Assembly: GCA_041484195.1 (NCBI GenBank) | Contig: JBGPHC010000010.1 | Coordinates: 1 to 64,000, forward strand | Direction of reading: 5' to 3' | DNA: 64,000 bases | From: PSRI01 sp041484195 | Lineage (GTDB): Bacteria > Bacteroidota > Bacteroidia > Chitinophagales > Chitinophagaceae | Part shown: piece after piece, positions 1-9,247 of the stretch | Layout: the number at the start of each line of letters is the position of its first letter | How positions within the stretch are numbered: position 1 is the first letter of the stretch | The notes under the pieces: model-generated | The model's database searches: none | What the model was told of the DNA's origin: nothing | Seen by the model: only the letters and a program-made list of their open reading frames with translations | Position numbers and translations under genes: made by a program

Positions 1-199
1 GCCGCTTTTGTTTGGCTTCTTTCTTACAAACATCCTCTAAAATACAGCAGGGACACCCTGATAAAAAATCGAAATCCAGTGTTTTCAACGGTTGCAGCCT
101 GCTTTTGATGGCTGTTTTTGAAAAGTGACGAAGACAGGAAAAATGGCGATCATGCCTGATCACCATTCTTACATGAACGTGGAATGCTTACAATTAGTA
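1..199. other. left-edge region, no firm gene
   Basis: A minus-strand frame starting at an ATG at 164-166 stays open to the window edge (about 55 codons, with a CPCC motif near the edge). A plus-strand frame is open from base 1 to a stop at 106-108. Neither can be recognised, and the start of the minus frame overlaps the hairpin at 145-164 that looks like the terminator of the next gene, so I do not call either as a gene. Confidence 0.3.
138..164 (-). terminator. rho-independent terminator of the 200-1138 lipoprotein gene
   Basis: On the minus strand an 8-bp stem (bases 157-164 with 145-152, one G-T wobble) with a 4-base GGCA loop is followed by ATTTTTCC. It lies about 35 bases past the stop codon of the minus-strand gene ending at 200. 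Confidence 0.6.
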
Positions 200-1138
200 T
201 TAGTGGCTGGCTACTATCACGATATGAGGCGGACGGGGGTTATATGAACCTTCACGTCCGAATAATAATTTCAAAAGATCAGTCTTAGCCGTGTTTATGT
301 CATTTAGCAGGGACTGTGGTACGTCAGAGATTCTGTAATAATAGCTGATCTCCACTTTTATTTGTCGAAGCGACATGTTACTGCAATCGTCCAGGCGATA
401 GTAGAGCGTAGCTTCCTTCTTCGATCCATTCGACGGCAATATGCCGAAGAGCCCGGCAAGTAGTGATTTGTTGAGGCCTATGACGCCGGTCAGGGTATCC
501 ACTTTTATATTTTTGGAATTACAGGTGTAATTGGATCCCCCTGCATCATTGGGATTATCGAATTGGCATTTACTGAATTTCCCGCCTGATCCGCACACCG
601 GGGTGTTATTTGGGTCCCCATTATAGATCGGTATGGCCAGGGTATCATTGTCAGACAATATATGCACCCCGTCCATAAAAGTGATCCCTGACGTGAATAT
701 CTTGGTAAAGCAGGTATCCTTGCTACCCTTGGCGACCCAACCTACTTTGAATATCAATCCACTCTCACTACTGGTTACATTGATGGCACCGGTGTTTTGG
801 TCAATCACCAGGCCCTCAGGAAATGCCACATAAGTACCGAGCCCTTTTCCTGGAAAATTCTTAGGCTTCACCATATAGTCAATACCTTCTCCCAGCCATT
901 GGGCACAGAGTACCGAGTCTCCATAATCCGGTGCAGAAGCGCAGCGCAAAGGCGGATCATTTGGAGGAGTCACCACCGGTGGTGTTTGACTTACCGGGAT
1001 TGTGTCGGAGGGAGATTTGGGAGTAGTGACCTCGTCGGCTTTCTTCATGCAGGCAAAAAAAATGGCTATAATAAATAAACCAATTGCGAGGGTGGAATAG
1101 GAACTGTTCAAAAGATAACGGATCTCTCTTGCTTTCAT
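200..1138 (-). CDS. secreted lipoprotein of unknown function
   Basis: I do not recognise a named family. Starting at the ATG at 1138 gives a basic n-region, a hydrophobic stretch and a lipobox-like IIAIFFAC, so the mature protein would be lipid-anchored at Cys. A start 13 codons upstream (1177) is also possible but would bury the signal peptide. A Pro/Thr-rich linker of about 30 residues follows, then a domain with several cysteines (about seven in the mature protein, probably disulphide-bonded) and a stretch resembling putative Ig/cadherin-like surface domains, with an IDQNTGAI segment. The last 60 residues look beta-rich and then amphipathic. It is monocistronic, with its own terminator. 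A cell-surface or periplasmic role is inferred from the signal only. Confidence 0.65.
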   Translation of the reverse strand: MKAREIRYLLNSSYSTLAIGLFIIAIFFACMKKADEVTTPKSPSDTIPVSQTPPVVTPPNDPPLRCASAPDYGDSVLCAQWLGEGIDYMVKPKNFPGKGLGTYVAFPEGLVIDQNTGAINVTSSESGLIFKVGWVAKGSKDTCFTKIFTSGITFMDGVHILSDNDTLAIPIYNGDPNNTPVCGSGGKFSKCQFDNPNDAGGSNYTCNSKNIKVDTLTGVIGLNKSLLAGLFGILPSNGSKKEATLYYRLDDCSNMSLRQIKVEISYYYRISDVPQSLLNDINTAKTDLLKLLFGREGSYNPRPPHIVIVASH

Positions 1139-1388
1139 ATAGGGTGGATTGAATGGTTGGAAACGCCGAGTTTTCATTCAGCCTTTCGGAAAATCTAAAT
1201 TAATGCCTTGAGGATTAAGATGCAAGAGGTTATTTGAGGAATTCGGTGGAGACATCAGAACAAAAATATTGAATATGCATAACCAGTTTACTATAAGGTA
1301 TATATGAAAATTATCTGGTAAATAGACTAGAATTTAATGACATAGGTCAAATACATTTGTAGCCTATTTATAATCAATGTATTACGTT

Positions 1389-2417
1389 TTAAATAGCATG
1401 CTCTTTAAGAAACACTCCCAATCCGGGGTTTTGGCCTGCCAGGATTCTGCCTTTTTCATACCTGAGACCAGTCGCCAGATCTTCTTCCAGCAGCATGGGG
1501 CCATCGGCATCCAGGAAATCTACCAGGGGTGATAACTGAACCATTGCAGCGGTGCCAATACTGGATTCATTCATACAACCCAACATGATCTTCAATCCGT
1601 TTTGCCTCGCCTCTTGGATCATGCGGATAGCAGGTGTGATGCCACCACATTTGGTGAGTTTGATATTGATTCCATGAAAATGATTCAGGCATTTTTCAAG
1701 GTCCCTCTCTCCCACACAGCTTTCATCTGCGATCAGGGATAAGGGTGAGTGTTCATGAAGAATTTTCATGCCTTCCCAATCATCTTCTGCAAGAGGCTGT
1801 TCCACCAATTCCACCCCCAGTGCTTTGAGAGCCGGGAGTAGGTTCATGGCTTGTTCCAGATTCCAGGCCGCATTTGCATCAACCCGGAATAAGGAGTCGG
1901 TATGTTGCCTCAGGGTATTCATGAGCGTGAGGTCGTCACTGGTTCCGAGTTTTATTTTGTAAACAGGCCAGGGTCTTTCTTTGATTTTTTCAATCATATT
2001 CGGAATGGAATCGAGCCCGATCGTATAGTCTGTCAGTGGAGCGTCTGCCAGGTCTGTATTCCATATGCGGAACAAGGGTTTGGACAGAAGCTTTCCATAA
2101 ATGTCCCAGGAAGCCATGTCGAGCGCGCATACCAGAAAGGAATTATTTGGAAAGAGATGGTGCAGATAATGCCAATACCTTTCCGGATCGGTATAAGCGA
2201 ATTTCTCTATAAAGGGTTTTTGGGCTTCGATATCCTCCACCATTTTTTCCACCGGGATATTGTAATAGGCTATGGCCGGCGCTTCCCCGAAGCCCCTGAT
2301 TCCATTGAATTCCAATTCAACGATCAATGTCGGTTGATGCGTTTTGGTGCCCTTCGATATGGTAAATGGATGTCGGAATTTAAGCTGGTGTGTGCGATAC
2401 CTGATCTTCATAATCAA
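1389..2417 (-). CDS. dipeptide epimerase (enolase superfamily, L-Ala-D/L-Glu epimerase type)
   Basis: Muconate-lactonising-enzyme-subgroup enolase-superfamily protein. Family members epimerise the alpha carbon of dipeptides such as L-Ala-D-Glu released from peptidoglycan. Visible landmarks are the KxK catalytic motif (VYKIKLG, K154 and K156), metal ligands D180 (RVDANAAW), E206 (LVEQPL) and D231 (ADES), the second catalytic lysine near 253-256 (IKLTKCGG) and a C-terminal DADGP segment, a position that contacts the dipeptide in this family. The length of about 340 residues is normal. The protein can start at the first or third codon (MIM). It lies about 50 bases downstream of the glucanotransferase gene on the same strand and could be read through from it, with no functional link evident. 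Substrate specificity within the dipeptide epimerases cannot be read from the sequence. Confidence 0.85.
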   Translation of the reverse strand: MIMKIRYRTHQLKFRHPFTISKGTKTHQPTLIVELEFNGIRGFGEAPAIAYYNIPVEKMVEDIEAQKPFIEKFAYTDPERYWHYLHHLFPNNSFLVCALDMASWDIYGKLLSKPLFRIWNTDLADAPLTDYTIGLDSIPNMIEKIKERPWPVYKIKLGTSDDLTLMNTLRQHTDSLFRVDANAAWNLEQAMNLLPALKALGVELVEQPLAEDDWEGMKILHEHSPLSLIADESCVGERDLEKCLNHFHGINIKLTKCGGITPAIRMIQEARQNGLKIMLGCMNESSIGTAAMVQLSPLVDFLDADGPMLLEEDLATGLRYEKGRILAGQNPGLGVFLKEHAI

Positions 2418-2467
2418 AATTCAAAATATTCAGATTTCCTTTCTAATGCAGTTGCATAATTATAGAG

Positions 2468-5179
2468 CTATGCGCTCCTTCCGCTGCTATGCACATAGCT
2501 GGATAATTCATTGTTGAAATCCCTCGCCTTGAGAAGTTCCTCCAGATTGATATGCATCCGGTAGCGCCAGTAATGCCTTGGATTTGCGGGAATATTGATG
2601 CGTTCTTCATGCGGATTCTGCCTGCGCAGTTGTCCATCTATTCCCATCAGGTCCTGCAACAGGAATATGCTCCACATTGCCGGAGAATAGAGGTGCTGGA
2701 TCACGATTGCCTTATTGATCCATGGTTCGCAGTAATAAGGTGCATCGCCCGGATGTTTTAACTCGTAATTATAAAAGTGCTGTGTCCTCGTGCGATCTTC
2801 TTCCCAACAATCTCGAATCGTGCTCATGTCGTGGGTAGAAGGAGTCACTACCGATAAATAGGGAGCTTTTCCGAGATCAAAAAATTCGACTCCAGTGTCT
2901 TTGGGCATGCGCTGAATTTCAAGACTTAGAATGCCCAATTGTTGCATCACTTCCGGAACGCAATGTGGCACCATCCCCAGGTCCTCACCGCAAACCAGCA
3001 TATTCGTGGACCTTTTCAAGGCGGGCAGTTTGTGCATGGCCTGCTTCGCCCAAAAATCGTCCTGCCGGCGGTAAAAATAGTCCACATACAAATTCTTCAG
3101 CTTGTATTTGGAATCTTCATCCAGATATTTGTAGGAACTCGTATTTTCCATAGCAATCCTGAAGTGAAATTCCTGACTGTCTTTATCCTCCTCTTCAAAC
3201 AGGATTACATTTGAAATAAGCTCGTAAAGAATTTCTTTGATCCTTTCATTTTGCTCATTCTTTTCGAGCGCCTCAAAATAATGCTCCACGAGCCGCTGGG
3301 TGGAGAATTCATCTTTTAGCCGGTATGAATTGTTTTCATTGGAAGAAAGGAAGGTACTGACCAGGTTCGCCTCATCTCCTAATAAATCCCGCAGCACAGA
3401 ATCAGTAATATAGGGTAGGCAATACCGTTGGTAATTGAAAGGTATTCCCTGACGTTCAAATTCATTCAGTTTAACCGTTATGGCCGGCACAAAATGGCCC
3501 ATCACACCTTCCACCGCGTGTATGGGGATGCTCCATATTCTGAAAAAGCCGAGAATATGATCTATCCTGAAGGCGTCATAGTAATCGCTCATTTGCCGGA
3601 AACGCCGCTGCCACCATTTGAATCCATCTTTTGACATTCTATCCCAATTATAAGTGGGAAATCCCCAATTCTGACCCTTGATGGCGAAATCATCCGGGGG
3701 AGCACCAGCCTGCATGTCCATATGAAATAATTCCGGCTCCTTCCAGGCATCGCAACTGAAGCGATTTACTCCAATTGGAATATCGCCTTTCATCACCAGC
3801 CCATTCCTGTGTGCATAAACAGTGGCTGCCTTCAGTTGACGGCTGAGGTGGTATTGCACATAATAGTAGATTCCAATTTCATCGAAATGCTTTTGGTCAG
3901 GTGATACCAATCCCGCGATGCTTTTCTCGTTGTATTGACTGAATTGCTTCCAGGTGGTGAAATCAGTGCTTTTGTATTTTTCCCTCAGGTAACAAAATGC
4001 GGCATAAGGTATCAGCCAGGACATATTGGCTTTGAAAAAATTCTTATACTCTTCAATTTCAAAAAAAGTATCTTTTTGCTTCGTGTAAAGAGCCTTGATA
4101 GCGGCCCATTTCAAACCAATCACCTGGTCATAATCCAGATCGGGCAGGTCATTCAGTCGTTTTAGTTTTTGACGAAAGGATCTTATAAGGGGAAGATCTT
4201 CTTTTCCCGCAACCTCATCCAGGTTGAGATAGATGGGATGCAGCGCGAATGCCGAGATGGCCTTATAAGGATAAGAGTCTTCCCAGGTATGGGTGGAAAT
4301 GGTATCATTCACAGGAAGGATCTGGATCATTTTCAATCCCACTTTTTTTGCCCAGTCAACCAGCAAATGGAGGTCGGTGAATTCCCCCACACCCAGACTC
4401 CTGGCGCTGCGCAGGCTGAATACGGGGATGGACACGCCGGCACCCCGCCAAATATTATTCGGCAGGTGAACAAACCCGTCATGAACGATCGTGACTTTTT
4501 TCTTGCTGTAGTAATTATCGTGCAACAACCGGTTATTGCCTTCTTCATATTGCACGAAATGATTGTCCCTGGCATTATAAACCGCATATTTATAGGCAAC
4601 CGGAAAAATTTCCCTGGAAAGATTTAACTTGATGGTCCACCAGTTTCCTTCTTTACTCATGAGCAGTGGCTCATTCCTGTTCCAATTTCCCAATACTTCA
4701 TTGCTCCCCAATATGCAAAGGGCTTCATTTTTTTGAAGCAGCGGAGCTTTGACTTTGAAAATATGGGTATTCCCACGGTAGGGGCCGGGTTTCACTGGAG
4801 ACTTTTGTCCCTTGAGCAGTACATGTTGAAATGCCGAAGTGTAGAATGCATTTTCAAATGCCCCTGCATGGTTCCAGGTATCCACGACCTGGATTTCTTC
4901 CGCGGTGATCTTCCTGATCTCGATGCATCGGTCATCACCCCATTCCAGTACCGCTTCACTATCTTCTTTTTTCAGCAGGTATTTGTAACGGATATTGTCC
5001 GGCATTTCCTTCAATGACAGTTCCAATTCCAGCGTATAATGCCAGAAGGCTTCGTTGAGATAACTCATGGGTGTAGCCGCTTCGGGGATATTATTGCCCA
5101 GGCTGGGATGAGTTCCGGAAATGAATAGTGACTGGCCGAATTTTGTGGAGAACCTGAGATAAAAATGAATCTTCATCAT
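2468..5179 (-). CDS. malQ: 4-alpha-glucanotransferase, DPE2-like with two CBM20 domains (GH77)
   Basis: Amylomaltase/disproportionating enzyme that transfers alpha-1,4-glucan segments between maltodextrins (or to other glycans) in the cytoplasm. Two starch-binding CBM20-like modules occupy about residues 1-115 and 135-235. The GH77 barrel follows, with nucleophile D540 (DAFRIDH), acid/base E732 (CGEDLGM) and D784 (PSTHD). The roughly 190-residue separation between nucleophile and acid/base includes an extra segment. This domain plan (two CBM20 modules plus a split GH77 domain, about 900 residues) matches plant cytosolic DPE2 rather than the roughly 500-700-residue classical MalQ. No signal peptide is seen. 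The start ATG at 5179 (or the next codon) begins directly with the CBM20. Together with glgABC and the GH13 enzyme of this window it forms the alpha-glucan gene set, although it stands about 17 kb away from them. Confidence 0.93.
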   Translation of the reverse strand: MMKIHFYLRFSTKFGQSLFISGTHPSLGNNIPEAATPMSYLNEAFWHYTLELELSLKEMPDNIRYKYLLKKEDSEAVLEWGDDRCIEIRKITAEEIQVVDTWNHAGAFENAFYTSAFQHVLLKGQKSPVKPGPYRGNTHIFKVKAPLLQKNEALCILGSNEVLGNWNRNEPLLMSKEGNWWTIKLNLSREIFPVAYKYAVYNARDNHFVQYEEGNNRLLHDNYYSKKKVTIVHDGFVHLPNNIWRGAGVSIPVFSLRSARSLGVGEFTDLHLLVDWAKKVGLKMIQILPVNDTISTHTWEDSYPYKAISAFALHPIYLNLDEVAGKEDLPLIRSFRQKLKRLNDLPDLDYDQVIGLKWAAIKALYTKQKDTFFEIEEYKNFFKANMSWLIPYAAFCYLREKYKSTDFTTWKQFSQYNEKSIAGLVSPDQKHFDEIGIYYYVQYHLSRQLKAATVYAHRNGLVMKGDIPIGVNRFSCDAWKEPELFHMDMQAGAPPDDFAIKGQNWGFPTYNWDRMSKDGFKWWQRRFRQMSDYYDAFRIDHILGFFRIWSIPIHAVEGVMGHFVPAITVKLNEFERQGIPFNYQRYCLPYITDSVLRDLLGDEANLVSTFLSSNENNSYRLKDEFSTQRLVEHYFEALEKNEQNERIKEILYELISNVILFEEEDKDSQEFHFRIAMENTSSYKYLDEDSKYKLKNLYVDYFYRRQDDFWAKQAMHKLPALKRSTNMLVCGEDLGMVPHCVPEVMQQLGILSLEIQRMPKDTGVEFFDLGKAPYLSVVTPSTHDMSTIRDCWEEDRTRTQHFYNYELKHPGDAPYYCEPWINKAIVIQHLYSPAMWSIFLLQDLMGIDGQLRRQNPHEERINIPANPRHYWRYRMHINLEELLKARDFNNELSSYVHSSGRSA

Positions 5180-5297
5180 AATCCTTTATACATGTATTCC
5201 TGGAGAATTCCTGACCAGACACGGACAAAAATACTATTCAGTGTGTAAATATTACATATTCTTGTGGAATCTTCAAGAAAACAAAAGAATCATCCCT

Positions 5298-5305
5298 TAT
5301 CTTTG
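5298..5305 (+). promoter_or_regulatory. -7 promoter element (TAnnTTTG)
   Basis: TATCTTTG, an exact match to the Bacteroidota sigma-A -7 consensus, ends 18 bases before the ATG at 5324. No well-spaced TTG -33 element is evident. Its position inside a longer possible reading frame (from 5264) argues that translation starts at 5324. Confidence 0.6.
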
Positions 5306-5323
5306 CCTGCAAAATTTATAGGA

Positions 5324-5485
5324 ATGCAAACAAAAAAAACTAAAGCTTCCCGCGTCATTTACTGGTTGTTATTTCTCGCATCAGTAGCTTCATTTTTCCT
5401 TATCTATAAATACAACGGCCATTTCATTACATTGACCTTGCCTTTCATAGGTTTTTTTCTGGTGAAATCACTCGATGTTATTTAA
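5324..5485 (+). CDS. small two-helix membrane protein
   Basis: A 53-residue protein with a lysine-rich N-terminus (MQTKKTKASR) followed by two hydrophobic segments (about residues 11-27 and 33-50) with a short polar turn containing YKYNGH. I do not recognise a family. An in-frame extension to 5264 is possible, but a good -7 promoter element lies inside that extension, so the 5324 start is preferred. It is transcribed alone between the divergent malQ gene and the convergent dnaK gene. The function is unknown; topology predicts both termini on the cytoplasmic side. Confidence 0.6.
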   Translation: MQTKKTKASRVIYWLLFLASVASFFLIYKYNGHFITLTLPFIGFFLVKSLDVI

Positions 5486-5593
5486 TATCCACATCTTCTA
5501 ATATCTACATCTTCCCCTTTTTTCATCTAGTATAACAGGGATTTGTGCCCTCCATAATCGAATAAGCTACAGGAGCAATCCCATTCAATAAAA

Positions 5594-5619
5594 AAACCCG
5601 CAACTAACGATGCGGGTTT
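5594..5619 (-). terminator. rho-independent terminator of dnaK
   Basis: Nine-base perfect stem (TGCGGGTTT's complement pairs 5611-5619 with 5594-5602) and an 8-base loop, followed on the minus strand by a seven-base T run. It lies about 40 bases beyond the dnaK stop codon. Confidence 0.85.
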
Positions 5620-5658
5620 CTAATATGATTTGTTACTCTGATTAGATTAGCCTTCAGC

Positions 5659-7563
5659 TTATTTGACTTCTTCAAACTCGGCGTCCGTGACATTTTCCGA
5701 ACTTCCGGAATTGGATCCGTTCGTTTTTGCACCTTCGTCCGCATTTGGCTGAGCGCCGCCTTGCTGGGCCTTGTATATTTCTTCAGAAGCCGCTGTCCAT
5801 GCCTGGTTCAAGGCAGCCAGAGACTCATCAATCTTCGGGATATCCTGGAGTTTGTGAGCTTCTCTCAGACTGTTCAAAGCATTTTCTATGGCAGATTTCT
5901 TATCCGCAGAGATCTTATCTCCATAATCCTTTAGTTGCTTTTCGGTCTGGAAAACCATACTATCGGCCTGGTTGACTTTTTCGATCTTTTCCTTTTCCAC
6001 TTTGTCTGAGGCTTCATTGGCCTTGGCTTCGGCCTTCATTTTTTCTATTTCTTCTTTATTAAGGCCGCTACCGGCTTCAATCCGGATCTTCTGTTCCTTA
6101 CCGGTGCCCTTATCTTTTGCAGTCACGTGCAGGATGCCATTCGCGTCAATATCGAATGTCACTTCAATCTGAGGCAGGCCACGAGGAGCAGGCGGAATCC
6201 CGTCAAGGTTGAAGGTACCCAGGCTCTTGTTTTGAGAAGCCAGGGGTCTTTCTCCCTGCAGCACATGAATCTGAACGGCAGGCTGGTTGTCTGAAGCCGT
6301 TGAAAATACTTCAGATTTCTTAGTAGGGATCGTGGTGTTGGAATCTATCAGGCGGGTCATTACACCACCCATGGTTTCGATTCCGAGACTCAGTGGGGTA
6401 ACATCCAGCAACAATACATCCTTCACTTCTCCGGTGAGAACTGCGCCTTGTATGGCTGCTCCTACAGCAACAACTTCATCAGGATTTACGCTCTTATTGG
6501 GTTTCTTTCCAAAAAACTTTTCCACGATTTCCTGCACCTTGGGTATGCGGGTAGAACCCCCAACCAGGATTACCTCATCTATTTGGGAAGTATTCAGCCC
6601 TGCATCTTTGAGCGCCTGCTCGCAGGGTTTCAAACATCTTGCAAACAGGTTGTCGGCCAACTGTTCAAATTTAGCCCGGGTCAATTTCTTTACCAGGTGT
6701 TTGGGAACGCCATCCACCGCGGTAACATAAGGGAGGTTGATTTCTGTTTCACTGGAAGAAGAAAGTTCAACTTTTGCTTTTTCAGCAGCCTCTTTCAACC
6801 TCTGCAGTGCCATCGGGTCCTTTCTCAGGTCCACATTCTCTTCCTTTCTGAATTCTTCGGCCAGCCAATCAATGACAACTTTGTCAAAATCATCTCCTCC
6901 CAAATGGGTGTCGCCATTTGTAGACTTTACTTCAAATACGCCATCTCCCAATTCCAGGACAGAGATATCAAAAGTTCCTCCACCAAGATCGAATACTGCA
7001 ATCTTTTCGTCTTTGTGTTTCTTGTCCAGGCCATAAGCCAGGGCCGCGGCTGTCGGTTCATTCACAATCCTGCGAACATTCAGACCAGCTATTTCTCCGG
7101 CTTCTTTAGTAGCCTGGCGCTGTGCATCATTAAAATAAGCAGGCACCGTTATTACGGCTTCATTCACTTCCTGGCCCAGGTAATCTTCCGCCGTTTTCTT
7201 CATTTTCTGCAAGATCATGGCTGAAATTTCCTGAGGCGTATATAGCCTGCCATCTATGTCAATTCGAACCGTATTATTGTCACCTTTTACCACTTTATAG
7301 CTCCAGTGCTTCATTTCTTCACCCACTTCGTCATACCGGCGACCCATAAAGCGTTTGACAGACATGATGGTATTTACGGGGTTGGTTATGGCCTGTCTTT
7401 TGGCAGGATCACCAACTTTGCGCTCACCGTTCTTGAGGAAAGCTACTACTGACGGGGTAGTTCGGCGGCCTTCATCGTTGGCGATAACCACCGGCTCGTT
7501 GCCTTCCATCACGGCAACGCAGCTATTAGTCGTACCCAGGTCAATACCTATTATTTTTCCCAT
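5659..7563 (-). CDS. dnaK: molecular chaperone DnaK (Hsp70)
   Basis: Cytoplasmic Hsp70 chaperone that binds exposed hydrophobic peptides in an ATP-dependent cycle with DnaJ and GrpE. The N-terminal motif GIDLGTTNSCVAVMEG, the second phosphate loop VFDLGGGTFD and the adenosine motif VGGSTRIPKV define the ATPase domain (about residues 1-385). A substrate-binding domain (about 390-505, with GIPPAPRG) and a helical lid follow, ending in a flexible Gly/Asn/Ser tail and the acidic end DAEFEEVK. The length of 634 residues is normal. No dnaJ or grpE is adjacent: the gene is monocistronic with its own terminator. Upstream on the minus strand, CATCTTTG (7627-7634) resembles a -7 element with one mismatch to TAnnTTTG. 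Confidence 0.98.
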   Translation of the reverse strand: MGKIIGIDLGTTNSCVAVMEGNEPVVIANDEGRRTTPSVVAFLKNGERKVGDPAKRQAITNPVNTIMSVKRFMGRRYDEVGEEMKHWSYKVVKGDNNTVRIDIDGRLYTPQEISAMILQKMKKTAEDYLGQEVNEAVITVPAYFNDAQRQATKEAGEIAGLNVRRIVNEPTAAALAYGLDKKHKDEKIAVFDLGGGTFDISVLELGDGVFEVKSTNGDTHLGGDDFDKVVIDWLAEEFRKEENVDLRKDPMALQRLKEAAEKAKVELSSSSETEINLPYVTAVDGVPKHLVKKLTRAKFEQLADNLFARCLKPCEQALKDAGLNTSQIDEVILVGGSTRIPKVQEIVEKFFGKKPNKSVNPDEVVAVGAAIQGAVLTGEVKDVLLLDVTPLSLGIETMGGVMTRLIDSNTTIPTKKSEVFSTASDNQPAVQIHVLQGERPLASQNKSLGTFNLDGIPPAPRGLPQIEVTFDIDANGILHVTAKDKGTGKEQKIRIEAGSGLNKEEIEKMKAEAKANEASDKVEKEKIEKVNQADSMVFQTEKQLKDYGDKISADKKSAIENALNSLREAHKLQDIPKIDESLAALNQAWTAASEEIYKAQQGGAQPNADEGAKTNGSNSGSSENVTDAEFEEVK

Positions 7564-7830
7564 ATAATTAAGATTTCATTTAGGTTAGAAGTTAAACTAG
7601 AACTGACAAGCATTATGCCATAGGCTCAAAGATGCAAAAATGGCAGAAAAAGACCTCTTCCCTTGACAAGTCTCCATCCAAATTTCAATCACCATACCAC
7701 CAAGAGGTTATTGCTTTGCCCGGTGCAAGCAACTAAGTTTACAGGATACTTAAGTACTAAGATATTCATGTTACCGACCCATTGACCCTGGAGAGGCTAA
7801 ACCTTATCATGAACCATAAAACTTTCCTGT

Positions 7831-8622
7831 ATGTCAACGAAGTCATTTCCCCGCAAAGAAAGCATCCGGGTAGCTCCACTGAAGCAGCCAAAAGCAAAGA
7901 TCAGTCTTGACGAATTGTTCAGGGGCCATAAAGGCAAGGCACCTGCAGCAGCGAAACTCACCTACCGCGGAGGCCCCCTCATACCCAACGTGGAAGTCTT
8001 CACTATTTTCTGGGGAAAGGGTTGGTCCAGCGCACCGTTAAAGCCACTGGCAGATAATCTGAATAAATTTTTTTCGGCCATAGTAAAAAGCAACCTGATG
8101 ATTCAGATGAGCGAATACAATGTGCCGAAATACAAGATTGGAAACGGCAAATTATCAGGATCCATAGTGATCAGCGCAGGCGCCCCGGCACATAGCATAA
8201 CAGATTCGCAAATTCAGAAACAATTGGGGCAATGGATTAAGACAAAAAAATCCTTCCCCAAACCAGGCAAGAATACCTTGTATTTTATTTATTTCGACCG
8301 GGGTGTCAGTGTATCCATGGGAGGTAGTAAGTCCTGTTCTTCTTTTTGCGGGTATCACGATTCTATCGGGAAAGGCACTTATTACTCTGTAATGCCATAT
8401 CCTGGTTGTGCCGGATGCCTTGGGGGATTGTCTGTACTGGATGCCCTGACAGGCACCAGTTCCCATGAACTCTGCGAGGCGATCACTGATCCCGTGCCAG
8501 GATCGGGATGGTATGATGACCACAATGGAGAAATCGGAGATATCTGTGCCTGGCAATTCAGGAAAATTGCGGGATACGAAATTCAGTTGGAATGGTCGAA
8601 CAAGAATAATAAGTGCATGTAA
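7831..8622 (+). CDS. EXORDIUM/phosphate-induced-protein-like putative HExxE metalloprotein
   Basis: The first 60 residues contain YRGGPLIPNVEVFTIFWG, and the C-terminal third contains HELCEAITDP (H212, E213, E216) followed by W227, E234, D237 and C239 in the order G-E-I-G-D-I-C. This HExxE...W...EI(G/A)D-C arrangement is the layout I associate with the plant EXORDIUM (phosphate-induced protein 1) family and its bacterial relatives; a zinc-site role is inferred, not shown. Four cysteines lie at 169-196 (CSSFC, CAGC). No classical signal peptide is visible: the N-terminus is basic and polar, unusual for a family that is normally exported. It is the first of four same-strand unknown genes, separated from the next by about 150 bases. 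The enzymatic activity is unproven. Confidence 0.55.
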   Translation: MSTKSFPRKESIRVAPLKQPKAKISLDELFRGHKGKAPAAAKLTYRGGPLIPNVEVFTIFWGKGWSSAPLKPLADNLNKFFSAIVKSNLMIQMSEYNVPKYKIGNGKLSGSIVISAGAPAHSITDSQIQKQLGQWIKTKKSFPKPGKNTLYFIYFDRGVSVSMGGSKSCSSFCGYHDSIGKGTYYSVMPYPGCAGCLGGLSVLDALTGTSSHELCEAITDPVPGSGWYDDHNGEIGDICAWQFRKIAGYEIQLEWSNKNNKCM

Positions 8623-8773
8623 TGGTTCGGCAACCAGATTGGTTTCTTTTCGTATTAAGAAACTAAGCAAATGAAATGGATCGCCAGGCACTGTGATATG
8701 CCGGATCCGTTTCACCATTACTGATTACATTCAATAAAAGCCAATGATGACACCTGTTTCCAAAATTTTCAGG

Positions 8774-9214
8774 ATGAAGAAATCCCGCCTTTTTCAAATC
8801 TCTATCTTCCTCCTTTTGTTCCTGGTATCCTGCAAACTGACTCGCGTAGGCGGCTACGATGCCATAGTGGACAAGACCATTAATGAGGTGCAGCAACAGT
8901 TGAGCAGTTTTTTTGTGAACGCGGAAACTGAAGCGGGCACCGAAGCTTTCAGCTATGTGCATTATAAAAATTTCTACGATGGTTTGAAAATTGAAATGTC
9001 TACCCTGCGCATCAGGTCGGCGGCCGTCAATGAAAATTCCATTGCCGACCAGGAAGTGGTGCTATTGGATGAAAATACCAGGAAATTGGAACAATTGCAT
9101 AAACTGGGCATTCAGAACTATGAGGAGATAGGACTGTTGAAGAGCGGATTCGAGCAGCAATTGGCGGCCATCATAAAATTGCAACTGGCGCTGAAGAAAA
9201 GAGTGAAATCATAA
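8774..9214 (+). CDS. small lipoprotein with helical C-terminal half
   Basis: Translation from the ATG at 8774 gives MKKSRLF, a hydrophobic core and the lipobox FLVSC; a start ten codons upstream (8744) is possible. The mature part is about 125 residues. It appears almost entirely alpha-helical, with regularly spaced hydrophobic residues and many Glu/Gln (residues 30-60 and 105-140), suggesting a coiled coil or helical hairpin. No family is recognised. It is followed after 33 bases by another small helical protein gene, so the two are probably co-transcribed and may interact. A periplasmic or outer-membrane location is inferred from the lipobox. Confidence 0.6.
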   Translation: MKKSRLFQISIFLLLFLVSCKLTRVGGYDAIVDKTINEVQQQLSSFFVNAETEAGTEAFSYVHYKNFYDGLKIEMSTLRIRSAAVNENSIADQEVVLLDENTRKLEQLHKLGIQNYEEIGLLKSGFEQQLAAIIKLQLALKKRVKS

Positions 9215-9247
9215 TAAATCCTTCACCAAAAAATCAAACTCATTCAG

